Assembly: GCA_937958885.1 (NCBI GenBank)
Contig: CALGMT010000041.1
Coordinates: 1-46,610, forward strand
Length of the DNA: 46,610 nucleotides
Reading direction: 5' to 3'
Source of the DNA: an uncultured bacterium
Lineage (GTDB): Bacteria > Verrucomicrobiota > Kiritimatiellia > CAIVKH01
In this document: positions 1 to 7,331 of the stretch, piece by piece
Layout: every line of letters starts with the position of its first letter
Position numbering within the stretch: position 1 is the first letter of the stretch
Translations under genes and position numbers: made by a program
Notes under the pieces: model-generated
Told to the model about the DNA's origin: nothing
What the model saw: the letters and a program-made list of their open reading frames with translations, nothing else
Database searches by the model: none

Positions 1-870
1 ATGGACTTGCGCGGCGCGCCCCTCACGCTGATGATCATCGCGTTCGCCTGTCTGTCCCGATCCCGATCCATACTGATGAGCCTGCTTCATCTGATCGTGA
101 TTGTCGCCTGCGGCTACCTGATGCTCATCGGCGGATCCCGCGTCAGCGCCGCCATGGGCGCGATCCTGCCGCTGATCTGGATGCTGGTGAATCGGAAGTA
201 TCTGCTCATCGCGATCGGCGTGGCCTCGCTGGCGTCGGCATTGGCGCTGGTCAACCTCAATCCGCGCATGCTCGAACCTCTGCCCCGCCCCGTGCAACGC
301 GCCCTCTCCATTTTCGTCCTCGGCGAGCGGCTCGACATCCAGGCCGAACAGCGCGGAAGCAATCTGTGGCATGCGGAGCTCTTCAAGTCGGGCCTTGAAC
401 GGTGGACGAAGAATGCGGGCACCATAATCTTCGGAAATCGCATCTATCCCTTCGATGTCGCGTTCTACTCGCCCGCGATGGACTTTTACTACCGATTAAA
501 AGTGGCGGCGGACACGGCCCGCTACGAGCGCAGTCTGTGGACGATTCTCACCACCACGGGCCTCGTCGGCGGCGTGCTGTTTGCTCTCGCATTCTGGCGG
601 CTGATGCGGGAGCCCACCCGTCATCTGTTCCGGCACGGCATCGTCGACACTGCGTCCATGGTCTATTTCGTCGCCTTCGCGCAAGTAGCGCTCTGGCTGG
701 TGTTCATCGCCGTCAGCGGCAGTTTCCCCGGCACCCAGCTAATGTGGGCCGGCCTGGCGTATGCCACCTGGCAGGACCAGCAGCGCGCCATCGCGCAGGC
801 GGCGCCGCCGGTCGCGCAGCCGAAGCTGGGGAACCGCGGCAGGCCGCGCGCGCTTATGGTGGGCCGATGA
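1..870 (+). CDS. O-antigen ligase/polymerase-like membrane protein, 5' end cut by window
   Basis: 289 residues are visible and the reading frame is open to the window edge. The first ATG at base 1 is probably internal, since O-antigen ligases and Wzy-type polymerases are usually 400 or more residues with 10-12 membrane helices. Several hydrophobic segments are visible (about residues 22-40, 50-82, 180-200 and 217-240). A long hydrophilic stretch between them (about 90-175) would correspond to the large periplasmic loop of this class. The C-terminal tail is charged and proline/alanine rich. It overlaps the next glycosyltransferase by 4 bp (ATGA), which fits a role in polymerising or attaching surface polysaccharide. 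The family call rests on topology and context and not on a clear catalytic motif. Confidence 0.6.
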   Translation: MDLRGAPLTLMIIAFACLSRSRSILMSLLHLIVIVACGYLMLIGGSRVSAAMGAILPLIWMLVNRKYLLIAIGVASLASALALVNLNPRMLEPLPRPVQRALSIFVLGERLDIQAEQRGSNLWHAELFKSGLERWTKNAGTIIFGNRIYPFDVAFYSPAMDFYYRLKVAADTARYERSLWTILTTTGLVGGVLFALAFWRLMREPTRHLFRHGIVDTASMVYFVAFAQVALWLVFIAVSGSFPGTQLMWAGLAYATWQDQQRAIAQAAPPVAQPKLGNRGRPRALMVGR

Positions 871-1991
871 CGCGCCCGCCCCGCATCCTGATCGATGCGC
901 ACATGGTGGGCGAGAACGAGGCCGGCAACGAAACCTACATCGTCAACCTGATCCGCGGCCTTCAGCAGCTCGATGACGACGCGCAGTACATCATCGCCAC
1001 GGCGCACCCCGATGCGCTCGAGCAAAAAATTTCGATGGGCGGACGGTTTCAGCCCGAGCGCGTTTCCTCATCGCCCTATCGACGCCTCCTGATCGACCTG
1101 CCGCGCGCCATGCGCCGCCGGCAGACGGATCTGCTGCACATCACCTACATGGCCCCGCCCTGGCCGGGGCTTCGCTATGTGGCCACGATTCACGACGTCA
1201 TTTTCAAGCGGCATCCGGAATGGTTTTCTCTCCGCGACCGGCTGGTGCTCGGCGCCGGCATCGCGCGGTCGGTCCGGCGCGCGCGCGCCATTCTCACACT
1301 CTCCGAACACTCGCGGCAGGATATACACGTCATCTACGGCGCCCCGCTCGACAAGATCCATGCAATCCATCTCGCGCCCGATGAAATCTTCAGCGCGCCG
1401 CCGACACCCGACGAAATCGAGCAGCTCAAGCGCGCGCGCGGACTTTCGGCTCCCTATGTGCTCGCGGTTGGCAGTCTGCAGCCCCGCAAGAATCTCGTCC
1501 GGCTCGTGCGCGCATTCGCTGCCGCGAAAAAGCGGCGGCCGTCGACGCACAAGCTGATGCTCGTTGGAAAACCGGCCTGGCCCAAATCCGAACTCGAAAC
1601 AGCCATCCGAACCAGCGGCGCGGCATCCGACATCGTCTTCACCGGCTACGTGCCGGATGCCGAGCTCGTGCGCCTATACTATGGCGCGGAGTTCTTCGTG
1701 TACCCGTCGCTCTATGAAGGATTCGGCCTCCCGATTGTCGAGGCGATGGCCTGCGGCGTGCCCGTCATCGCCTCGCGATCCTCCTCGATGCCGGAGATCA
1801 CCGGCGACGCCGCCCTCTTGATCGATCCCTGGCAGGAGGACGATCTTTCCGCCGCGATTGACCGCTTGCGATTCGACGAGGCCCTCCGCCACAAGCTCGC
1901 CGATCAGGGCCGCGTGCGAGCCAGACTTTTTTCCTGGAAGAAGACCGCCGCCGCAACGCGCGCGGTCTATGAACAAGCCATCGCCGGTTGA
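867..1991 (+). CDS. GT4-type glycosyltransferase
   Basis: A 374-residue GT-B fold glycosyltransferase that would move a sugar from a nucleotide-sugar to a surface-polysaccharide acceptor at the cytoplasmic membrane face. The C-terminal half holds the family signature YPSLYEGFGLPIVEAMACG (the E-x7-E donor-binding region), preceded by a VLAVGSLQPRKN segment typical of the linker into the nucleotide-binding domain. The N-terminus MTRPPRILIDAHMV starts the first Rossmann domain. The start is fixed by the ATGA overlap with the upstream O-antigen-ligase-like gene, so the two are probably translationally coupled. An in-frame open extension back to about 402 is a shadow of the upstream gene. Donor and acceptor cannot be told from sequence. 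Confidence 0.88.
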   Translation: MTRPPRILIDAHMVGENEAGNETYIVNLIRGLQQLDDDAQYIIATAHPDALEQKISMGGRFQPERVSSSPYRRLLIDLPRAMRRRQTDLLHITYMAPPWPGLRYVATIHDVIFKRHPEWFSLRDRLVLGAGIARSVRRARAILTLSEHSRQDIHVIYGAPLDKIHAIHLAPDEIFSAPPTPDEIEQLKRARGLSAPYVLAVGSLQPRKNLVRLVRAFAAAKKRRPSTHKLMLVGKPAWPKSELETAIRTSGAASDIVFTGYVPDAELVRLYYGAEFFVYPSLYEGFGLPIVEAMACGVPVIASRSSSMPEITGDAALLIDPWQEDDLSAAIDRLRFDEALRHKLADQGRVRARLFSWKKTAAATRAVYEQAIAG

Positions 1992-2086
1992 CGCACGCGC
2001 AGCCCTGCGCATTCCCGCCGCTTCCGATTCCGCCGGCGGGCGCAGGGAGATTGAGATGGAGGCTGCAGCACGCTATCTTGCAGCGC

Positions 2087-4306
2087 ATGACACCTCAGCA
2101 AGCACGCGCGCGGGTCGATGCCTTGCGGCGCGAGATCGAACGGCATAATCGCCTCTACTATATCGACGCTGCGCCCGAAATCTCCGATCGGGACTACGAC
2201 CGCCTCTTCGATGAGCTCCGCGCGCTCGAAGCGGAATACCCCGCCCTCGTCACGCCGGACTCGCCCACCCAGCGGGTCGGCGGCGCGCCGATCGAGGGAT
2301 TCGCGCGGGTACGCCATCGCGCGCCGATGCTCTCGCTCGAAAAAAAAGAGGACCTCCGCGAGCTGGAACTCTTCGAGAGGGAAATCCTCAAAAAAATCCC
2401 GACGTTTCAGCCGGACTATGTAGTGGAACCGAAAGTGGACGGCGTTTCCATTTCTCTCCATTACGTCAACGGTGTTCTCCAACAGGGCGTCACGCGCGGC
2501 GACGGGGAATACGGGGACGACATCACCGCGAACCTGCGAACGCTGCGCGACATCCCGCTGCGCCTCGACACCGACGATCCGCCGCCGCACCTCGAAGCGC
2601 GAGGCGAGGCCTACATGCGCGAGGCCGACCGCATCGCGCTCAACGAGGCCCTCCGCGCGCGCGGCGAAAAAACCTTTGCCAACACGCGCAACGCGACCGC
2701 TGGATCGCTCAAGCAGCTCGATCCGCGCGTCGTCGCGCAGCGCCCGATCCGCGCGGTCTTCTATGCGCTCGGCTATACCGAGGGCGCCGCATTTGCCACG
2801 CATGCCGACGAGCTAAATGCCCTTCGCGCCTACGGACTGGCCACGCCGACGCTCTGGCGGCGTGCGCATTCCATCGCCGAGGCCGAGGCCGCCGCCCGCG
2901 AACTCAAGGAACGCGAGGGCGAACTGCCCTACGAAATCGACGGCGCGGTGATCAAGGTCAACGACAACGCCGCCTGCCGCGCGCTCGGCCTCAAAACGAA
3001 CGTCCCCGCTTACGCGGTGGCCTACAAGCGGCCCGAGTGGTTCAATGAAGCGCAGACCACGGTGGAGCGCATCGTCGTGCAGGTCGGCCGCACCGGCGTG
3101 CTGACGCCGGTCGCCGAAGTCGCGCCGGTCTTCCTCGACGGCACCACCATCTCCCGCATCACCCTGCACAATGCGGACGAGATTAAGCGCAAGGACATCC
3201 GAATCGGCGACACGGTCGTCATCAAGCGCGCCGGCCGCGTGATCCCCGCGATCGTCCGCGTCGTGGACGATGCGCGCAACGGAACCGAACACGCGTTCGC
3301 AATGCCGAATCGCTGCCCCGCATGCGGCGGCCCGGTTGTGCGACGCGCCCTCTCCGACGGCGGCCGCACGGAGGTCGCGTTGCGCTGCGAAAATCCCGAC
3401 TGCCCCGCGCAACAGGCGCGGCGCATCGAATACTTCGCGAGCCGCGCCGCGCTCAATATCGAGGGCATCGGCGAGATCGTGGCCGATAAACTGGTCGAGC
3501 GCGGACTGGCGCGCTCGGTTTTCGACCTGTTCCGGCTCGACGCGGCGCGTCTGGCGTCGCTCAATCTCGGAACGGACGACGAGCCGCGATTGCTCGGCGA
3601 GAAAATCGCACGCCGCATCTGCGACGCGCTCGCCGCCGCCCGCACCGCGCCGCTCGCCAAATGGCTGCACGCGCTCGGCCTCCCCGGCGTCGGCGAAACG
3701 ATTGCGATCAAACTCGCGGAGACCCACCGTTCCTTCGACGAACTCGCACATTCGGACAAACTTCCGCTGATCCTGGAGCTGGTTGAACTCGACGAGACCA
3801 TCAAGCGGCTGAATCCGAAATCCCGCGCCAACCGCGACCGTTCGCCGACAGAGAAACAGCAACTCGCGGTTCAGCGCGCCACCGCACTGGCGCGGCGCAA
3901 GGAGGTCGCGGCTGCCATCAAACAATTCGCACTCGACGGCATCGGGCCGGTCATCGCGCGCGACGTGATGGACTTCATGAAATCCGCGGCTGGGCGCGAA
4001 TTGCTGTGCGAACTGCGCGCGCTCGGAATCGATCCGCAAGGCGGCGCGCCCAACACCGCCACGCCCGTGAGCGGGCCGTTCGCGGGCAAGACCGTGGTCG
4101 TCACCGGCGCCCTGCAAGGATTCAGCCGGGCCGAGGCGCAAGCCGCGCTCCGCAGCGCGGGCGCAAAAGTCGTCGATAGCGTGAGCGGAAAGACCGACTA
4201 TCTGGTGGTCGGCGCGGATGCCGGCTCGAAACTGGACAAGGCGCGGAAGCTCGGCGTAGCAACGCTGGACGAGGCGGCGTTTCGCGCGATGCTGGGCGCA
4301 AAGTAG
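2087..4306 (+). CDS. ligA: NAD-dependent DNA ligase LigA
   Basis: This enzyme seals nicks in duplex DNA using NAD+, joining Okazaki fragments and closing repair patches. At 739 residues it is slightly longer than the 670-residue norm. The domains appear in order: the Ia domain (HNRLYYIDAAPEISDRDYDRLF, residues 20-41), the adenylation domain with catalytic Lys116 in EPKVDG, and the OB fold. They continue with a four-cysteine zinc finger (CPACGG ... CENPDCP), helix-hairpin-helix repeats and a C-terminal BRCT domain (GKTVVVTGALQGFSRAEAQ onward). The extra length includes a charged insert (LNPKSRANRDRSPTEKQQ) inside the HhH region. The start at 2087 gives the usual N-terminus. A TTG at 1988 would add 33 residues unlike LigA. 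No strong Shine-Dalgarno sequence is visible. It lies 95 bp after the glycosyltransferase. Confidence 0.97.
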   Translation: MTPQQARARVDALRREIERHNRLYYIDAAPEISDRDYDRLFDELRALEAEYPALVTPDSPTQRVGGAPIEGFARVRHRAPMLSLEKKEDLRELELFEREILKKIPTFQPDYVVEPKVDGVSISLHYVNGVLQQGVTRGDGEYGDDITANLRTLRDIPLRLDTDDPPPHLEARGEAYMREADRIALNEALRARGEKTFANTRNATAGSLKQLDPRVVAQRPIRAVFYALGYTEGAAFATHADELNALRAYGLATPTLWRRAHSIAEAEAAARELKEREGELPYEIDGAVIKVNDNAACRALGLKTNVPAYAVAYKRPEWFNEAQTTVERIVVQVGRTGVLTPVAEVAPVFLDGTTISRITLHNADEIKRKDIRIGDTVVIKRAGRVIPAIVRVVDDARNGTEHAFAMPNRCPACGGPVVRRALSDGGRTEVALRCENPDCPAQQARRIEYFASRAALNIEGIGEIVADKLVERGLARSVFDLFRLDAARLASLNLGTDDEPRLLGEKIARRICDALAAARTAPLAKWLHALGLPGVGETIAIKLAETHRSFDELAHSDKLPLILELVELDETIKRLNPKSRANRDRSPTEKQQLAVQRATALARRKEVAAAIKQFALDGIGPVIARDVMDFMKSAAGRELLCELRALGIDPQGGAPNTATPVSGPFAGKTVVVTGALQGFSRAEAQAALRSAGAKVVDSVSGKTDYLVVGADAGSKLDKARKLGVATLDEAAFRAMLGAK

Positions 4307-4318
4307 CGGCGCGCCGGG

Positions 4319-4819
4319 TCAGGACAGCGGAGTCTGCGCGTGGCGTTCGCGCCACTCTTGAACGGCGGATGCGTGGTCCAGCTCGCGACCATGCCGCTGG
4401 CGCTGGTCGCGGCGGTAGTATTCGACTTGGCAAATATCCACCACCAGACGCGCATGGCTGTACGGATGATCTTCGAGAAACTGGACGCCCGCCGCATAGC
4501 CGTCGGCATCCGGGCGGCACCAGACCACCTTGCCTCGGACCGACTCGGGATAATTCAGAAGAGGAAATTGAATCTCGCAGGTCTCGCCGGGCTGAATGGG
4601 TTCTGCCACCGCAAGTCCGAGACCGCCCTGCCCGATATCGCGAAGGCGGGTCTGGAACGGACCGCTTTCACGGCCTCTCCGAACGCAGACAGGCATGGCC
4701 GTGGTGTGCCGGACATTCCGCCGACCGTCGGATTGCCTCCATGCTTCTCTGCGAACCACCTCTCGACCCTCCATAGCCATAAAATACATACCCATTGCGC
4801 CCCGTTTTCGCAAGCTCAT
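4319..4819 (-). CDS. PilZ-domain protein (probable c-di-GMP effector)
   Basis: A 166-residue soluble protein consisting essentially of one PilZ domain. PilZ domains bind cyclic di-GMP through an RxxxR motif followed by D/N-x-S-x-x-G. Here RRNVR is present, followed about 30 residues later by DIGQGGLGL, in which glycine replaces the usual serine. Ligand binding is therefore likely but not certain. The strands around residues 75-115 (ending in GKVVWCRPDADGYAAGVQF) match the PilZ barrel. The C-terminal 40 residues are charged and unassigned. The first ATG is at 4819, but an exact TATAAT on the coding strand (4818-4823) overlaps it. If that is the promoter, translation would start at one of the ATGs near 4795, 4789, 4780 or 4774. 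The gene is convergent with ligA and divergent from the GH31 gene. Confidence 0.8.
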   Translation of the reverse strand: MSLRKRGAMGMYFMAMEGREVVRREAWRQSDGRRNVRHTTAMPVCVRRGRESGPFQTRLRDIGQGGLGLAVAEPIQPGETCEIQFPLLNYPESVRGKVVWCRPDADGYAAGVQFLEDHPYSHARLVVDICQVEYYRRDQRQRHGRELDHASAVQEWRERHAQTPLS

Positions 4820-4893
4820 TATATGGTTGATTTCGGCGGCTCGGGAACCTATCGCTTTGGCGTTTTAGCTCACCCACCCACCCCGGCCACCTC

Positions 4894-7239
4894 ATGTATT
4901 TCCGAAAATTTCCGCACCCCTCGAATTTCGATTTTGTTCGTGCGCTGGATGCGAACGGCCGCGCGCGCGCCGGTCGCACCCCGGTGCGATTACAGTTCGA
5001 ACGCTACAGAGAGGATATCGTCCGCATACGCGCAACAGGCCCCTGGCCCGCCAATCCCAGCCTTGCCGGCATCCCGCCGCCGCCGCGGAACGTCGGCGCG
5101 CCGGCGCGCTACCGCGCCGAATGGGATCGGAGCGGCGCGCTGACGATCGCCGCGGACGACGGAACAATTGTCTTCTCCGCTCCGGCCGGCCGCGCATTCG
5201 GCGTCAGCGGCAAGGCGTCGCTCTTTCTGTTCCACCTCGACGAGAACGACCGGTTCTACGGCATGGGAGAGAAACTCCTCGGCCTCGAACTCTCCGGCAA
5301 ACAGTCGAAGTTCTGGAACACGGATGTCTTCGCCGATTTCCATTGGAAGGAAGTCCTCGAGGACCGACCGGATCCTTATTACGCGTCGTTCCCCTATCTC
5401 ATTGTCCGGCGGGGCGCGCACTGGATCGGCCTGCTGCTCGACAACCCGCACGCGACGTTCATCTCCACCGGCGCGAACATCAAAATCGGCGGCGGGCAAA
5501 TGGACCTCGGCAAAGATGCCCGCCGCGTAATCGCGCTCGGCGCTGAAAACGGCGCCTCCGACCTCTACATCATCCCGGCCGACAGCCTGCCCGCGCTGAC
5601 CCGCAAACTGCACAGCCTCATCGGCTGCACGCCCCTTCCGCCCGCGTGGGCGCTCGGCTACCACCAATGCCGCTGGGGCTATCAGTCCGCGGCGGATATG
5701 CTGGATCTGGACCGCCGATTCCGCGAGCTCGGCATCCCGTGCGACGGCCTGTGGATCGATATCGACTACATGGACGACTTCAAAGTTTTCACCTTCAATA
5801 AAAATCACTTCCCCGACCTCGCAGAGACAATCGCCCATCTCAATGCGCGCGGGCGAAAGCTCATCCCGATCCTCGACCCCGGCGTGAAACAAGAACCCGG
5901 CTATGCGGTGTACGAGGACGGCCGCAAACACGACATTTTTTGCCGCAACCCGCAAGGCGGTGAATTCGTCGGCCAGGTCTGGCCCGGCGACACCGTATTC
6001 CCGGACTACGCGCTTCCTGAAGGCCGCGCATGGTGGGCCCGGTGGGTCGCAACATTCGCCGCGCCCGGCATACGAGGCGCGTGGATCGACATGAACGATC
6101 CCTCCACCGGTGTCGTGCAAAACGACGCCATGCGCTTTCGCCGCGGACGCGACGAGCACGACGCCTTTCACAACCAATACGCGCTCGGCATGGCCATCGC
6201 CACGCGCGAAGGCTTCGCCGCCGCGCATCCCGGCAAGCGGCCCTTCGTCATCAGCCGCTCCGGCTACACCGGCATCGGACGGCATGCCGCCATCTGGACC
6301 GGCGACAACGTCTCGAACTACCACTACCTCCGCCTCGCAATTCCTTGCTCGCTCAACCTCGCGCTCTCCGGCGTCCCTTTCAACGGACCCGACATCGGCG
6401 GATTCGCATGCGATGCCAACGCGCAACTCCTGCGCGACTGGCAAAAGGCCTGCTTCCTATTCCCCTTCTGCCGCAATCACTCCGCGACCGGCACGCGCCG
6501 CCAGGAACCCTGGGCCTTCGACGCCAAGACCCTCCGCGTCGTGCGCCACTACATCCGGCTCCGCTACAAACTGCGCCACTACCTCTACAACCTCTTCATC
6601 CGCCACGCGGAAACCGGCGACGCAATCCTGCGCCCGCTGTTTTACGACTTCGAGTCCAGTCCCGGCCTCGAACTCGATCGCATTGAAGATCAGTTCATGG
6701 TCGGCCCCGCGATCCTCCAGGCCCCGATCCTCGACGAAAAAAACCGCAGCCGCTCGCTCGTCCTCCCCGGTCCCGCCGCATGGTGGTCCGCGCTCGACGG
6801 CCGCTGGATCGCCGGCCCGCGCCGCGTGAAGGCCGCGCCAAATGAAGAGCAGACCCCGCTTTACATCCGCGAAGGGTCCATCGTCCCGATGACCCCCGGC
6901 GAGCCCGACGACAACCGTTGGAACCCGCTCGACATCGAGGCGCACGTTTTCCTTCGCAACCGCCGCGGCGCCGCCGCATCCACCGTGTACGCCTGCGACG
7001 ACGGCGACACGCTCGACTACCAGACCGGCAAGCGCAGCGCCGTGCGCATCGACGCCCGCATCGAGCGCGGCGTCCTGCATCTAACCACCGAAACCCTCGC
7101 CGACGGATTCGGCATCGGACGGATCCGCTTCGTCCTCTACGACACCTTCGCCCGCGTCGAGTTCAACGGACGCCCCGTCCGCCTCCGTCGCGCGACATGG
7201 AAATTCTGCGGCGCGCCGCAGCGGGTGTGGAAGACGTGA
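4894..7239 (+). CDS. GH31 family alpha-glycosidase (alpha-glucosidase-like)
   Basis: A 781-residue retaining glycoside hydrolase of family 31, which usually removes alpha-linked glucose or xylose from the non-reducing end of oligosaccharides. The (beta/alpha)8 catalytic domain holds the family markers GLWIDIDYMDDFKVF, WIDMNDPS with nucleophile Asp399, and WTGDN with the acid/base Asp471, followed by SGVPFNGPDIGGF. The N-terminal beta-sandwich (up to about residue 230) and the C-terminal beta domains (from about 600) are of normal GH31 size. No signal peptide is evident, so it is probably cytoplasmic. The ATG at 4894 has no clear Shine-Dalgarno sequence. The WIDMN signature is that of classical alpha-glucosidases. 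The exact substrate cannot be read from sequence. It is followed by a strong hairpin and a second, different GH31 gene. Confidence 0.92.
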   Translation: MYFRKFPHPSNFDFVRALDANGRARAGRTPVRLQFERYREDIVRIRATGPWPANPSLAGIPPPPRNVGAPARYRAEWDRSGALTIAADDGTIVFSAPAGRAFGVSGKASLFLFHLDENDRFYGMGEKLLGLELSGKQSKFWNTDVFADFHWKEVLEDRPDPYYASFPYLIVRRGAHWIGLLLDNPHATFISTGANIKIGGGQMDLGKDARRVIALGAENGASDLYIIPADSLPALTRKLHSLIGCTPLPPAWALGYHQCRWGYQSAADMLDLDRRFRELGIPCDGLWIDIDYMDDFKVFTFNKNHFPDLAETIAHLNARGRKLIPILDPGVKQEPGYAVYEDGRKHDIFCRNPQGGEFVGQVWPGDTVFPDYALPEGRAWWARWVATFAAPGIRGAWIDMNDPSTGVVQNDAMRFRRGRDEHDAFHNQYALGMAIATREGFAAAHPGKRPFVISRSGYTGIGRHAAIWTGDNVSNYHYLRLAIPCSLNLALSGVPFNGPDIGGFACDANAQLLRDWQKACFLFPFCRNHSATGTRRQEPWAFDAKTLRVVRHYIRLRYKLRHYLYNLFIRHAETGDAILRPLFYDFESSPGLELDRIEDQFMVGPAILQAPILDEKNRSRSLVLPGPAAWWSALDGRWIAGPRRVKAAPNEEQTPLYIREGSIVPMTPGEPDDNRWNPLDIEAHVFLRNRRGAAASTVYACDDGDTLDYQTGKRSAVRIDARIERGVLHLTTETLADGFGIGRIRFVLYDTFARVEFNGRPVRLRRATWKFCGAPQRVWKT

Positions 7240-7275
7240 GCCGGGGCGCGCGCGTCGGGCGCCCGCGCCCGGCTC
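7238..7275 (+). terminator. Strong GC hairpin at the end of the first GH31 gene
   Basis: An inverted repeat overlaps the stop codon. GAGCCGGG (7238-7245) pairs with CCCGGCTC (7268-7275), and the stem continues inward with bulges through GC-rich arms. No T-tract follows (the next bases are AAAAG). It may act as an RNA 3'-end stabiliser or a terminator, but it is not a textbook intrinsic terminator. Confidence 0.4.
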
Positions 7276-7280
7276 AAAAG

Positions 7281-7331
7281 TTCCATGCTCTGTAAAAAAT
7301 GTTTTTAAAACTTCCATGCTCTGTAAAAAAT
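7281..7331 (+). promoter_or_regulatory. Tandem 31-bp-spaced dyad element, copy 1
   Basis: Two identical 20-mers, TTCCATGCTCTGTAAAAAAT, lie at 7281-7300 and 7312-7331, offset by exactly 31 bp, with an 11-bp AT-rich spacer between them. Each contains an imperfect dyad (TTCCA-N5-TGTAA) followed by an A-tract. The same pair with the same 31-bp offset occurs on the other strand at 32346-32396, so this is a specific element and not a chance repeat. It sits between the two GH31 genes and overlaps the apparent start of the second. The 31-bp offset is about three helical turns, which would place two bound proteins on one face of the DNA. The function is inferred. Confidence 0.6.

Noticed and set aside
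402-866. N-terminal extension of the first GT4 glycosyltransferase
   Set aside because: It is out of frame with the membrane-protein gene, His/Arg-rich, and lacks glycosyltransferase features. The ATGA overlap fixes the start at 867.
2813-4141. 442-codon open frame on the minus strand
   Set aside because: It is antisense to the DNA ligase gene, has no recognisable domain and is typical of GC-rich shadow frames.
4990-6444. 484-codon open frame on the minus strand
   Set aside because: It is antisense to the first GH31 gene, whose catalytic motifs prove the plus-strand frame.
7281-7331. Possible CRISPR array from repeats with 31-bp period
   Set aside because: Only two copies occur at each of two loci, the spacer is 11 bp, and no cas genes are present.
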